Shown here: one piece after another, positions 1 through 12,789 of the stretch
Layout of the letters: each line of letters starts with the position of its first letter
How positions within the stretch are numbered: the stretch's first letter is position 1
Source of the DNA: Triplophysa rosa
Lineage: Eukaryota; Chordata; Actinopteri; Cypriniformes; Nemacheilidae
DNA: 64,000 bases
Assembly: GCF_024868665.1 (NCBI RefSeq)
Contig: NW_026634115.1
Location: 62,256 to 126,255, forward strand
Direction of reading: 5' to 3'
The notes under the pieces: generated by a model
Databases searched by the model: none
What the model was told of the DNA's origin: nothing
Seen by the model: only the letters and a program-made list of their open reading frames with translations
Made by a program: the position numbers and the translations under genes

Positions 1-3000
1 TTGGTCGAGGTGGTGGTGTCGCAACAATCTTTAGAGACTTTCTTACTGTAACTCAGAGAACAGAGCATACATTTAAATCATTTGAAGTGCTTGCGTTGAA
101 CATAATTGTTCCAAACGAAAGTAAAAAACCATTGCTTTCTTTTACGTTGGCTACTGTGTATAGACCCCCTGGTCCCTACACTGATTTTCTGAAAGAGTTC
201 GCAGACTTCTTATCGGACCTATTGGTTAACGTTGATAAAGTACTAATTGTTGGAGATTTTAATATCCACGTAGATAGTTCTAACGATGCATTAGCAGTGG
301 CGTTTACAGAGCTACTACACTCTTTTGGAATAACACAACACATCAATGCACCCACTCATCGATTTAATCATACACTAGACTTGATTATATCTCACGGAGC
401 AGATCTAACCAATATAGATATTATACCTCAAAGCGATGATGTCACCGATCACTATCTTATAACATGTACACTGCGCACTGCAGAAATCAGCCGTTTAACT
501 CGTTATCGACAGGGTAGAACAATTACCTCGACTACTAAAGAGAGTTTGCCAGATCTGACTCCTTTAATAACCATACCAATAAATACAGAATCGCTCGATG
601 ACATGACCAGCAAATTGTACACTATTTTCTCTAATACATTAGAAGCTGTCGCACCTATGAAGTCAAAAAAGATTAATGAGAAAAACGAAGCACCATGGTA
701 CAATAGCACCACTCGCGCCCTTAAAAGAGAAACACGTAAACTGGAGCGCAAATGGAAACAAACCCAATTAGAGGTCTTTCAAATTATGTGTAAAGAGAGT
801 GCAAACTGTTATAAAAAGGCACTAAAAGCAGCAAAGGCTGAGCACCTCCGTAACCTCATAGAAACTAACAAAAACAATCCAAGGTTTTTATTTAGTACAG
901 TTGCTAAATTAACAAATAAACAGACATCACCTGACCTGGTTATTCCGCCGCACCTTGGTAGCAATGAATTCATGAATATTTTTACAGAGAAAATTGAAAA
1001 CATACGAGACAAAATAGTAAAAACTCAACCTTCAAGTCTGTCCTATGAATTAGTACCAACCATCACCCCAAAAGAAAGGCTACAGTGTTTTTTACCTATA
1101 AAACAGGAAGATTTAATTAAACTTATTGCAACATCTAAACCTACAACTTGCTTATTAGACCCCATACCAACTAAATTATTAATAGAGTTATTACCCGTTG
1201 CAATTGAGCCCATTTATAACATTATCAACTCGTCAATTAATCTAGGCCATGTCCCAGGACCCTTTAAGCTGTCTGTCATTAAGCCTCTTATCAAGAAACC
1301 AAACTTAGACCCCAATGAACTAGGAAACTATAGACCGGTTTCAAATCTCCCTTACTTGTCTAAAATACTCGAAAAAGTAGTGTCCACTCAGTTGTGCTCT
1401 TTCTTACAAAATAATGACATACACGAAAAATTTCAGTCAGGCTTTAGACCAAATCATAGTACTGAAACTACGCTCGTTAAAATTACAAAAGACCTGCTTA
1501 TAGCATCAGATAAAGGTAACAACTCACTCCTAGTCCTGCTAGACCTTAGTACTGCGTTCAATACAGTAGACCATAAAATACTTATAGATCGATTACACAA
1601 TTATACCGGTATTCAGGGACAAGCACTACAATGGTTCAGATCTTACTTATCAGACAGACATCAATTTGTCCACTTAAATGGGGAATCATCAAATCTAACG
1701 CAAGTAAATTATGGATTGCCTCAGAGATCGGTTTTAGGACCCTTGCTATTCTCCATATACATGCTGCCCCTTGGAAACATTATTAGAAAACATGGAATTA
1801 GCTTCCACTGTTATGCAGATGATACTCAGCTATATATCTCATCAAGACCAGATGATCACATCTCAAATGTCACAAAAACAGCCGCCTTCCACCTTATAAA
1901 TGTTGCCAAATTACAAAATATTTTATGTGTTGCTGACGCAGAAAAGATTATTCATGCATTTGTGACCTCAAGACTTGACTACTGTAATGCACTACTTAGT
2001 GGTTGTATCGTAAGTAAGTATCGTATTAACTTTAAAGTTCTTTTAATTACTTATAAAGCCTGAAACGGTTTAGCCCCTACCTACATAACAGAGCTTCTAC
2101 CACATTACAACCCATCACGCTCTCTAAGATCTCAAAAGTCCGGACTTTTGATAACACCTAGAATAACTAAATCCACCAAAGGGGGTAGAGCTTTCTCATA
2201 CGTAGCACCTAAACTCTGGAATAGCCTTCCCGATACTATTCGAGGGTCAGACACACTCTCCCAATTTAAATCTAGATTAAAGACACATCTTTTAGCCAAG
2301 CATTCACTTAATGCATAGTTAATGAACAGCAGCTACGCTAATTATTCTCTTTCTGCCCCCGCCTCGGGATGTCCATCCTGAGGTAGGGAGAGATTCCGCC
2401 AGGCCCAGATGAACGTCATATACCCATCCCCAACTATAGATTACGCCAGCTACATCTGAAAATCCAGTGCCATCCTCCTGCCACTGACTGACCATCCCAG
2501 CTCCATCCAAGGCAATTCCATCACCACCCAAGAGAAAAGTGACCATCTGACCATCCCAGCTCAGACAATCAAGAGCAACCCAACCAAGAGCAAATATGGA
2601 CTACTTGTCACATTAATGCTAAATTTACAATACTTGGTATTTAATGCTAAACTTACATCACATGACAGCAGTTTGAAGTTATAGCTGCACTCAGTGACTT
2701 TGATTGGAGGTTGCTGGGTGAGTGTTTGTGGGGAGTAGAGGGGGGGCTTGTTGGTTGTGGTTTGGGGGGTTTCATTTGTTGGGGCTGTGTGCGTCTGGTT
2801 TGGTCTTGCTTTGTTGTGAATGTCGGACAACGGAGGAATAAAGTTACATTATGCCATTACTATTTTTCCCTGGTTGTTCCTCTGTTGTCTGGTGTCAATC
2901 GCGGAATGGGACCGGGTTGGACCTGCACGGTTTCGGCGGGTGGGGCTTCCTGGGTTGCGGCTGGAAGGCTCTCCCTGTTCTTTGTGGACATTTGCTCTGT

Positions 3001-3310
3001 GGCTTTTGGTCGGGGTCACTGAGTGCTGAGTGCTATGACACGTTAGAGGAGATCTGGCCAAGGTTTTCTTTCTCCATTTATTCATCATTGGAGTTTGGGT
3101 TCCTCGCCACAGCAGGGCAGTGTTGGCTTGCTCACCGGGAGACTGCATTTATTTATTTATTAGATATTATTTGCTTGCTTGGTCTATAAACACCATGCAC
3201 TATGCTGTGTTTTACCTTTCTGTGTTTTTCTGTTTTTCTTATTTGCTCCTGTAAAGCTGCTTTGGAACATTGCACATTGTGAAAAGCGTTATATAAATTG
3301 AATTGAATTT
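1..3310 (+). mobile_element. L2-type (CR1/L2 clade) LINE, 5' end cut by window edge
   Basis: Non-LTR retrotransposon. The open frame at 87-2063 (658 residues) holds the C-terminal part of an apurinic-type endonuclease (VGDFNIHVD at about residue 55, [11 protein letters not shown] at about 115) followed by a reverse transcriptase with [33 protein letters not shown] and the catalytic box [10 protein letters not shown]. After about 1990 the copy has lost a segment of roughly 125 bp that the related copy at 20860 retains, so the frame ends early in a foreign phase. The 3' UTR runs to 3310 and ends with the L2-like terminus TGTGAAAAGCGTTATATAAA plus an ATTGAATTGA-type tail. Dead copy. The clade assignment rests on the tail and RT motifs; the element-level name was not checked. 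Confidence 0.88.
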
Positions 3311-3660
3311 ATTATATGCGTTCAGTAGTTAAAATCAGCAAGTACCTGCCTCAGGTTGCTGTCCCGTAAACAGTACAAACCTTAAATTAAGACAAAAACA
3401 GCAGTACTATAGCCCCCTCTTAGCTGCGGGGTGTTTTTAAATTAGGATCTTAACTTTAAACAGGGGGTAATAATAAGGTATTAAGCTCGTTTACATTATT
3501 TATACGAAGACATTTAATCCAGACAGTCTTGTTTGACTTGGATACTGCTGTAAACGGAACATTGTTTACCCTGCGTTGAATGATGCGGAAGACAAAAACC
3601 CGAAAGTGTGAAAAAGGCCTATAACATCCCATTACAGATAGGGCGCACTTATGCTGCAGT
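3311..3660. other. Unassigned spacer
   Basis: AT-rich sequence between the LINE tail and the block shared with the second NXPE copy. I see no coding signal or clear repeat in it. Confidence 0.4.
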
Positions 3661-4850
3661 CCAGATAAATGGGATTTCAGATATTTCCACCTCAAACCCA
3701 GAAACTGGAATGGCACTCGGAGTCGGACATGGGACCTCTGAACTCTCAGATCGATCAACCCCGACCTCAGGGAGACATGTCATATTAAGCACAAGATGCA
3801 TTCAGTCAGTGAGATTAGCGCCGAGCTACCCAATATCAAAAGGCTGACCAATCAAACAGGGTTTAGGGAATTCTAGCCAATCAAATTACAGAGGCCAAGC
3901 AGAATTTCAGCCAATCAAACCAAAGAAGCCAGAACTTTACTGTCGGCAGGTGGGCGCTCATGACGGCTGTGTAGTGAGATGTGAGAAGGCAAAGATTCAG
4001 AGATGCAAAATCTGCTTAACTTTTGCAAATTCTGCTGTTTTAAATAAAAAACTTAGGTGGTTTGTCACATAATGTAAGTTAATGTGTGTTTGACTTAACA
4101 TGCCTAAAAACTTAACTTCCAGTACACACCCACAAAGAATAGAGTTTCTGCTGATTATTTCTGATAACAAGCAAAAGAAATGACAAGCAAATTACATTAG
4201 CTAGTGTCACATTTATGTTTGTCACCTATTCAGTTTTCCTCGTTTTTACACAAGGACTTGATTGTCTCCACGGCCTCACCTGTTCCTTGTTTAATTACCC
4301 GCACCTGTTTGTTATCATTATCCTCACATGGACATTATTTATACCCTGCCTTTTCCCTTTGTTCTTTGTCGTTTCAACAGGTTGGTGGTCATGTTAGTTT
4401 ATACAGTTGTTACTGCTCTTTCGTTTGTTTGACTATTACCTGTTTTGTTCATTAAATATATCCGTATTATTGATACCTTGACTCTTTCATCACCCGCCAT
4501 CATAACAGCTTGCAAGTTAAAAGTATGTCAAGCCAGTATTATTTTGGATACCAAATAGAAGAACCGTTACTTGGTTATACTTAAATGCGACAAGTTACAC
4601 GACCCATTCAACATATTGTTTATTTAACAAAATAAATATCCAATTTCAAATTCATCCAATTGTTTATTTAATACAATTCTTATACAATAAAACATCAATA
4701 TAAATTTTACAAAATATAAATAGTTATATTATTAGCAACTAGACAGACCGAAATTAATAAATGCGAGGTAACTTTGGGCCTGGCGCGCATGCATCCGATG
4801 AAACTGTATATGGTGGATTATAATTTTTGGTCAAATATGTATTTAACATT
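3660..4850. repeat. Duplicated block A: 3' flank of NXPE copy A
   Basis: This stretch aligns by eye with 52377-53340 in the same orientation. Shared landmarks are CTCTGAACTCTCAGATCGAT, the repeated CCAATCAAA motifs, and later GACCCATTCAACA and ATAGTTATATTATTAGC. The order and direction match those of the two NXPE copies, so it is part of the same tandem duplication. It is interrupted at 4205-4507 by an insertion missing from the other copy. Divergence is clearly higher than in the NXPE exons. Confidence 0.8.
4205..4507 (+). mobile_element. Solo-LTR-like insertion (303 bp)
   Basis: Begins TGTCACATTT and ends CATAACA, flanked by GCTAG on the left and GCTTG on the right, a 5-bp target duplication with one mismatch. 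An ATTAAA poly(A)-like signal lies near the right end. The paralogous position in block B (53057-53061) has a single GCTAG with no insert, so the boundaries are well supported. Termini, 5-bp duplication and poly(A)-like signal fit a solitary LTR. The layout resembles the elements at 25495 and 38933. Confidence 0.65.
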
Positions 4851-4910
4851 ATTAAATCAGTTGTTTGGCAAATGGTTCCTTTAGTAAATAATTGTGTTGT
4901 ACCAGGGGGC

Positions 4911-6166
4911 CGTTTCAGAAAGGAGGTTTAGTGAAAACTATTAGTATATCAACCCTGAAATGAGGGAAACTCTGGGTTTTCCGTTTCAGAATGTGAGGTA
5001 TGTCAAACCCGAGAAAGCGGGGTAACTCAAGCCCGTTTCTAAAAGAGAGGTAACTTATACTCAGAGTCAGTAACCATAGTAACTTACTCTGTGTACCTAA
5101 CCTGGTCGGGAGCAGGTTTTCTTTGGTAAACCCAGTTTATTTCGATCTCCTCCCCTTTTAAAGTGCAAGTGGTGTAACTCATTCCTTCATTCATTAATAC
5201 AAATTCATTCATTCATTCATTAATACAATCATTCATGGCACACATTTTGATCACGCAGAGACCATCTCAGTGACTTATATGTCATATGTGCTTTTATAGA
5301 GGATTCATGAAGAGGCTGCATTAATTCATTGGGATGTTCTTTGATTTCAGGAGAGCAATTTAGGACCCCGGTGGAATTTTGTAATTTCCCTGAGCATTGT
5401 TATTAAAACGGTACCGTTTTTCTTTACAGTGAATCAAAATATATCTCATCCATCCTTACATCAATAACATCAGCCACCGTACGTGTATTACATCAGAGCA
5501 TAATTTTCTATGGACGATGAGAAATGACTTAATAAAGTGTATAAATAAATAAAGTGCATGAATAAAGAAATTAATAAATACAGACATACATGCAGAAATG
5601 AAGCGATAAAGGTAATAAGCAATTTAGACGTGCAGCCATTCCAACTCAAATCTGCTCAGAGTAGGGTTTGAACCGGTGATCAGTCTAATTTTACACGAGA
5701 GCCTGACGCCCTACAGGTGTCCTATACACCATGACGTCTCACTCACGTAACTAGGGCACTCATGGCGAGTGAGAACATACGATTTTTTTAATTATTTCTG
5801 TTGTTTCATTCATTTATTGATTAATATATTTGTTTATTGGTACATTTATCTATTTATTAATTTAAACTTAAGTCATTTTCAGGACATCAGTAAATTCACT
5901 GTATGCAGAGCGGAAAGTGTGCTTTCTGCCGCCATGTTGCTTTTTTTGGTGCCGTTGCCATGGTGAATCGTAATATCGGAGCTGCATTGATGATGGCTTT
6001 TTATAACCCAGGGTAAACCTACCCAGAGTAAATTGAACTAACTCAAATCAGCTGTTCTGAAACCAAAAACTCAAAGTTTCTAATTTCTAAGTAAACCAAC
6101 TCTGAGTTCAAGATTTAACCTAGAGTTGGTTGAACCTCCTTTTAGAAACGGGCCCCAGCAATGTCC
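4911..6166. mobile_element. Terminal-inverted-repeat element, GGGGCCGTTTC ends
   Basis: The left end GGGGGCCGTTTCAGAAAGG is mirrored at the right end by CCTTTTAGAAACGGGCCCC, and further inverted matches (GGAGGTTTAG / TTGAACCTCC) lie just inside. About 1.25 kb, no transposase frame. The paralogous interval next to NXPE copy B lacks it. The ends resemble those at 46891-49058. An ISL2EU/Harbinger-like origin is possible, but the target duplication is not clear enough to decide. Confidence 0.6.
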
Positions 6167-6179
6167 AAATACTTTTTTT

Positions 6180-6352
6180 GTACACTGTAAAAACAGTCGT
6201 GTTTCAAACAACACATTCTGTGTTCAGTTAAGGACGACACATTAATGCACATCTCTGTGTTACTTCTTCGGACAACACGTTTTGTGCTACAACTTGTGTT
6301 AACAACTAATCCAATCAACACAAAATGAATACATCCATTTTAAAAGTGTAGA
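6180..6352. mobile_element. Small MITE with TACACTGTAAAA ends
   Basis: Starts TACACTGTAAAAACAG and ends TTTTAAAAGTGTA, an imperfect inverted terminal pair flanking about 170 bp of AT-rich DNA just downstream of the NXPE stop codon. No coding capacity. The same start motif occurs at 16717 inside the retrovirus. Confidence 0.45.
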
Positions 6353-6460
6353 CATTTCAAATGGTAATAAGTTACATACTGTATGTCAACTTGCACAGGA
6401 AAGTACCAGAAATTTTTATTCCCACTTTAAGCATAGGTTTGCTCAGGATATTTGCATTTG

Positions 6461-9400
6461 TCAGGAAGGGCAGACATGCGAGAGCAACATATCAAGCTCA
6501 CTGACAACGATAACACGGACTGGATGAATGTCTTCCCTAGAGTAATGACATGAGGTCATCTGCCAGACATCCATGTAGACCACTCCTTTAATATCACTGA
6601 ACATCTCGCTCATCACTGTGTTCAACTGCATCCTGTACCAGTCATTTCCATATTCATTCTGTAACAAAACAAACTATTGTCACAAAACAACAGTGTTTCA
6701 GATCATGCATGAATAAGCATCACAAATAAATGATGCAACAAAGATTTTGAATTGAAATGACAGTGTACTGTACCTTTGTGAGCCCAGTGTTTCCAGACTT
6801 GATGATGACAGTAGTCTCTGGTGCACGTTTCAGTAGTAGAACCACTGCTTGACGAATTTTGGCCACTTTACGCACATAAAACGTTAACGGATGAACAACC
6901 AGGTGGGCAAATATTGTGAAAACAACAACTGTATGACGGCCGCCGGCTATTTGATCAATTTCATTGCTGATATAATGCAGATCAACGGCTGGCATTTTAC
7001 GAAACTGAAGAGGTAATCCATGTGGCCTCCAGTGAATAATGATATTTTTTGTCATCTCTAGAGCCATCAGGGGTCCATTCTTAGAATTGGTGTGAAGATT
7101 CAATCTTTTCAGGCCTGAATGAGATAAGTTGGAGTCCATTTAAATTTTTGCAGTCACACATATTCACTTCATTATTCATACTTCCTCATCAAAGCTTATA
7201 TACATTTGATTTAAAGAACAAGGGTTATAGTGCTTGAATCACCATTCTTGAGTTTGAACCAGCTACCTTTCTGTGATCAGTTAAACACCTTAAACTAATC
7301 CAATAAAAATGACCTACCTGGCACACTTCTTTCAAAAAACTCAAACCACTGTCTTGTGGTAGAGTCTCCCATCATGTATATAATCTTGTTTGCAAGACAA
7401 TCTGCCATTTGTGTAAAACTAAACCTTCTAGTATTACATACAAAAGACTTCCAGACATCTTGGAAATAGAATCCTGCAGGAACTGGTGTGGTCAAACCTG
7501 ATCTGCATCTCTCTGCATTACCTAAAGCAAAAAATGTTATTTACTTTTAAGGTGTGTGGTAACAAAATACATTCAAATATACACAGTCAAAAGTGTGGGA
7601 TCACTTGCTCATTCATTATTTATATTTTTCCACATTTTAGAATAATAGTAAACGCATCAAAACATGGGTGGAATAATACAGTTGTAATGTGGGAATTATG
7701 TTGTGACTAAATTCAAAATAAATGAACTCTACATTCTATTTTAGCACCATAAAAAGTCACCCTTTTATTAGAATTTGCTAAATCGTTCTCTTGACATTTT
7801 ATAAGCCAGCTTCTTGATGTCTCAACCTGGGACACTTTTTAAACAGTATTGAAGGTATTTCCATATATTCTGGCTTTTTATTCATTATTTTATCCAAGTA
7901 ATCCATTTAAAAAATATTTTTTTAAGAAGAATGTGGTTTTCTAGAAAGAAATTACTATGCTGGCACAATTATATTTTTTGTCCAAACATTTCAAACATTG
8001 TATACCTTCAGATTAAAAGATTTTTTAAGAGCATAAGAAACACTTTTGTCAAGTGATCCCAAACTTTTGACTGGTATGCATTAGTCCTCTTATCTGAACA
8101 TACCAATGCTTGCAGAGCTGGAAAGAACATTTATAATGCGTGTGTCTCCAGGAATCCCAACATTTGTTAATTTGCTGTATAAAAAATATATATAAATAAT
8201 TAAACATTTTATATATAAATATGTAAAAATTTATAAATTATGAAATACAATTGAGATGTTTAAATTGCACCATATATACGGAAAGCCATAAAAGGAGTCT
8301 TTACACAGCCAAGTTGTGACTTGGTGTTTGATTCTGCATTAATGAAATGTAGCATCACAGCAGTTTAAAACTTTGCTTCTTGTCATGATAATGATTATAA
8401 ATATTGTATGACATAAAACAATTTTGTACAACAGTGAAAAGGTCATGGATTTTTTTCCCCAACAAACACTAGTAGTACTTGTATATCTTAAATTGTATAT
8501 TATATATCTCGAATAGACTAAGTTGATTTGGAAAACCATCTGTCACATATCTTACATCTACCCCAGGTTTCTCTTATACAGTACCTTGCGATAAGTTGCT
8601 TCTCTAAAGGAGTTAATGGACTTTGAAATGGTCCTCTTTCATGATACACCCAGTAGTCACAGGAAAGTTGCTTTGGTCTCTCACACTGCCACACAGTCTC
8701 TGTTTTTTCATCCTTATATTCACAGCAGCAGTTGCCTTTACTCCAACTTCCATCATAGATCCATTTAAGATTACATTTTACTTTTTCACTAATCCTGACT
8801 CCTTTGGGTCCTGGTCCTTCAAAGTATCCATAATAGTGGTTGCGTGGGAATGAAGTCTCCCAGTACTTTTTAAAAAACTGCACAACTTCACTGGAGTGCA
8901 TCAGACGTATAGACACTTGTGCTTGTCCTTCCCAGGGTAACAGAAGATCAACAGTGTGTGTGCCATTACGATGATCAAAAACTTTTCCGTAAACACTTGC
9001 CTGCAAGAACGTGAAGAAGTTTATTAATGAAATTATCATATGCAAGTGACAGAAGCTAGCATACTATAAATAAACAACCGTCACAGTGAAAATACAGCGA
9101 CAACATAATATAATAACGTAGTGTCTATTTACACTAAGTACAAATAGCCCGCCTTGTTGGCAATATGTGATAGCCCACCAATATGTGATTGGAATAGAGA
9201 AAGTGTAAGATTGATGCCATTTCAAACAGCGACACGAGTGGCATAAAGTGTAAAGTCTGTATAGCGTGGTGAAAACCTACTTTAACCTTTTTTATTACTT
9301 TACAGATCATAAAGGCATTTGTTTTCAATAAAATTGATTTAAGACTTAAAATTCATTTTTATTCATAAACTTTAGGTTTAGGGTAAGGCTAGGGGTAGGT

Positions 9401-10587
9401 ATAGAGGGCTTTAATATCTCAATAAGTTGCCATCATTTTAATAATTTTTATAAATATAATGATTTACTGTCTGTTATTATTGCATTATGTTTAATCCACA
9501 ACAATATTGAGGTGCAAATAGTAACGTTATCTGCCACTATTTATAAGTAAAAAGCATCTAACTACTATTTTTACTTAATCCAAAGAAAATAGGCCCTACA
9601 GCTATTTTTGGTTAGTGTAAATAGCATATCGCTAAGAAATGCTGCTATTTTCACTTAGTGTAAATAGCCACTGCCATATAATAAAACACAATCATTAAAG
9701 CTGCAAGCAGCGTTGGACGCCACCGCCACATGGTGGCTTTAGGAAAACAGTTAACTGTGGGCAAAATGCATTTACATGGGTAAATATACTTTGTCAGTCA
9801 TTTAGATGTCTAGGACTATATGAAAATTTTAGCATGCAGATGTCTTCAGGCCAGAACTCTTATTAAACATGAGGTTTGAGGCAGAATAGGCATTGTATGC
9901 CTAAGTTAAAACAAGTTCCTGTTTTATGGCAAAACGCCAAATGTGGGCAGTCTGTCACAGACACAGCCTTCAAAAAAAACTCAATATGTTTGCAATGTAG
10001 CATCACAAACGCCTTTAGATGAGACCGAATGATGCTAATCTGCTTAAAACTCTATAATGACTATGATGAGACCTGGAAATGGCAACAACTGGACAAATAT
10101 TGCAGAAAATGTACTGTACATTAATGTATCGAGTCGGGACCTAATAACAAATATGTTGAAATTTGGAAAAATGTATATCCAAAATAACTGTATTCAAGTG
10201 TACTTCGTAACATACCTTTAGCTTTTTATTGAAGACCTTTGCTTGAAAAAAATCACCTCCACATGTTTTCAAATTTTTGTTGTGATCTCTGGCTGTGATA
10301 GTAACACTGATCTTATCTCCTACTTTGTAAGTGTCATTGAATCCCACAGTAGAGAATGTTGTGTGGACTGGACTTGTGCTGAGACCCAGCTCAGTTATTT
10401 CATGATCTGGACTAGGCCAGTCAAGAACCTTCTGTAGTCTATCCCACTCCTCCTGACTGATTCCCATGTCAAATGCTGAAATGTTGTATGATGCAATTGT
10501 TTGTGTGTGTCTTGTTGGTGTAAAGGGTCTAGGAGCGGGCGGCTGGAATTGTTTCATCTGATCACCATCCAGCAATTGCCATACAGT
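6461..10587 (-). CDS. NXPE family protein, copy A (six exons seen, 5' exon missing)
   Basis: Exons read on the minus strand with consensus splice sites and compatible phases: 10587-10216, 9000-8585, 8174-8104, 7521-7318, 7114-6774, 6658-6461 (stop TGA at 6463-6461). They sum to 1602 bp, 533 residues, slightly short of what I recall for the family, so the first exon(s) with signal peptide or membrane anchor should lie upstream of 10587 and were not recognised. The first exon carries the neurexophilin-like part (TYKVGDKISVTITARDHN), the second a cysteine-rich stretch (CNLKWIYDGSWSKGNCCC). The PC-esterase part has the serine motif MMGDSTTRQWFEFFE in exon 4 and REDIHPVRVI near the C terminus. Known family members are secreted or membrane glycoproteins whose biochemical role is poorly defined. 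No disabling mutation seen in these exons. The exact paralogue name (NXPE3-like or other) cannot be decided here. Confidence 0.87.
7577..8080. mobile_element. Tc1-type MITE in NXPE intron
   Basis: Left end ACAGTCAAAAGTGTGGGATC and right end GATCCCAAACTTTTGACTG are inverted copies, with CACTTG / CAAGTG extending the match inward. It sits in the intron between the 71-bp and 204-bp exons of NXPE copy A. No transposase frame, so it is a non-autonomous derivative. Confidence 0.65.
9118..9673. mobile_element. MITE in NXPE intron (CTATTTACACTAAGT ends)
   Basis: The left terminus GTGTCTATTTACACTAAGT is mirrored at the right by ACTTAGTGTAAATAGCCAC. A further copy of the motif (GGTTAGTGTAAATAGC) lies just inside the right end. 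About 555 bp, no frame. Located in the intron between the first and second recognised NXPE exons. Confidence 0.55.
9695..10130. repeat. Probable dispersed repeat (AAGCTGCAAGCAGCG motif)
   Basis: Begins AAAGCTGCAAGCAGCG, a short palindrome-rich motif I associate with a dispersed fish repeat. Non-coding and intronic to NXPE copy A. The family was not identified and only one copy is present here. Confidence 0.3.
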
Positions 10588-10879
10588 CTAAAAGAAACAA
10601 AAGAATTCAATACATTAAAGGGGACACATTTCCCTGTTTACATTATGTTATATAAGTCTCAGTGAAGTTTTACCTCAAAATACCACACAGATCATTATAA
10701 GATGCCCTAAATGGCCAGTATTGAGTGCTAGCAGAAACATGCTGTTTTTGTGCTTTTCTTTTTGTAAATGTAAATGAGCTGCGGCTCCACATGTTAAGCC
10801 ACACATACACAGAGACTCAAAAACATAAGTGAGACTATTACCATATTTAATTTATTCAACTAAAAGGATTAATTTACAG

Positions 10880-11020
10880 TTATAAAATACCAGCCACAAG
10901 AAATGACTTGTAAGCACCAATGATGGGCTCATATGCACCACTGTGCTGTAAGACATCACCCGCTGGTCCAATGACGGTATCCAGAGGCATGGCGAAGGCT
11001 TCACACGTGTTCTTGTCTTC
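10880..11020 (-). CDS. Possible terminal exon or gene fragment, unknown protein
   Basis: Upstream of the first NXPE exon seen, the minus strand reads 46 residues and a stop after a possible acceptor (ACTAAACAAAG|GAAGAC). The peptide includes TCEAFAMPLDTVIGPAGDV and GAYEPIIGAYKSFLVAG, with few rare residues and no internal stop, and looks more protein-like than its surroundings. A stop lies just before the acceptor, so if real it is a last exon or a processed fragment. I do not recognise the family. It ends in a stop, so it cannot be the missing NXPE first exon. Confidence 0.28.
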   Translation of the reverse strand, partial: EDKNTCEAFAMPLDTVIGPAGDVLQHSGAYEPIIGAYKSFLVAGIL

Positions 11021-11029
11021 CTTTGTTTA

Positions 11030-12780
11030 GTGAAACAATATTTGCATGAAAGCACATTTCACTTAATTACCTCTATTTTATCTGACTCCAATTTAATAAT
11101 ATCTCGACTTCTCATTTAGTTTACATTTAACTTTTATCATTAATAATTGTGAAATTTGGATGGATGTCTGATTCCTCTGTTTTATTCTAAATTACACTCC
11201 TTCATCCGATTCTCAATGTCGCTTAGAGTCTCGCGCCGGCCGTTATACGCGGATCTCACGGTCACAAACTCGCCAGTCTTGGTCACTGCCAGAGGTTCCT
11301 ATGACTAGTAATGCTCAGATGGCCGTCTCCAACCAGCACTTCCTGAAACATTATTTGATCTAGTCCCCTTAGACTATTGACAACTTAATTAAAGTAATGA
11401 TTATTTCCAACCAGAGGTCATGACCACTCCATAGAGATAAATAGACCAATCTTACTTCCTCTGACGGTAGCTTTATATAATCATGACATAGTTTCCTATG
11501 TACACTTAGTTAGAATAATATTACAATAACCAGAGGTTTTGGTGACTTGCCCTATTTAGATTGGTCAGACAACCTATGTGCTGTTCTAAACGGAAACGAT
11601 AGCTCCTACGGTCTAATTACACTTAAACTAATGCCAAGTAGTTAGCCGGAGCTCTAAAATCTCAGCTGGCGTGCCCAATGCTCCACCTAATACAGGATTC
11701 TAGTCCGACACTAACCTGAACGTAGATTTGCGGAAACAAAGGATATAGCGTGATCTACTAAAGTTTATAAATTCAGAAAAATACAGAATGAATTCAAACA
11801 TAACAATTTATTAGCCAGGTAAGGGAAGCATAATTCAAAATCCAATTCAATAATCAATGGCAATCAATATAATTCAATAACAAATAATAGAAAATCATAA
11901 GAAATAAAGCAAGTTCAATGTTGCATACCTGGCAAGAGACGACACACAGGGATTTGTGCGGGAGATCTGGCTACAGATTCCCAGATATTTTTGTCAACTT
12001 CCCTTAAATACCAAACCAGAACAAAGCATTATGTAAATATTCTTTAGAGTTAGGAATTTGGCTGTGATTGGGTCTTGTGATCCCTGGGGCTGTACTTAAT
12101 CTGCATACAGTAGGTGATTGGTGAAAGTCACCAAATGTGTGAGAAATGTTCCAACACTGAGGGAAGTTTGTTAAGTTCTTACAAAACTTTGTCATTACAT
12201 TGTTGTTATGGGAGTGAGACCATTGTACCAGTTGCACTGAGACCTTTTGGATGTTACCAAACATGTGTATGTTTTTTGTATATGTGACGTGTTCTTTACT
12301 TGTGTATGGTCCTCAGAGCTTTTGGGTGTCCTGCGTTGAGTGAGAGGGTAGGAAAGGAACAGTTGGGGGTGCAGGGTGAGGTCTGCATCTGTGATTCACT
12401 TGTATGCGTCGTTTGAGATGTAGGTGTTAGCTCAGTAGGGAGTTTGCTGTACCGGAGGGAGTCTGTTGTTTCTCAAAGGAAGGTTTCAGGTTCAGGTTTC
12501 TCACTGTATTGAGAGATGCTCTCTGTCCTTTTCCCGAGATGATTATCTTTTGATCAGGAATCGATGTGTTGTTCTTTCAGGAAGGGGCACCCTTTTGGCC
12601 TAGGTTCCCCACTGTGCTTAGAACCGTTCTTTGTTTCTCAGGACAAGAATAGTCTCTGGTCGGGACATCTTGGCTCTGACCTTACAGTGCCAACAGTACA
12701 TGCTGGCAGAAAAGAATGAATGCTGGAAAAGTGATGAAAGTGATTAACTCACTGTTCCTAATAAATCTCCATACTGCACT
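11030..12780. other. Unassigned 1.75-kb stretch
   Basis: Mixed-composition sequence with no convincing frame. It may contain repeat fragments. I looked here for the missing 5' LTR of the retrovirus, and no copy of the 20452-20780 LTR is recognisable. Confidence 0.4.
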
Positions 12781-12789
12781 CATTAATTT

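Noticed and set aside
2319..3189. Several frames on both strands
   Set aside because: They lie in the 3' UTR of the L2 element and have no protein motifs.
5640..5750. tRNA-like sequence on the minus strand (GGTTCAAACCC B-box-like motif)
   Set aside because: No matching T-stem or acceptor stem can be drawn, so it is not called as a tRNA gene.
11030..12780. Possible 5' LTR of the retrovirus
   Set aside because: No match to the 3' LTR landmarks (TGTTAG start, TATATAAA, CTCTCACA end) was found.
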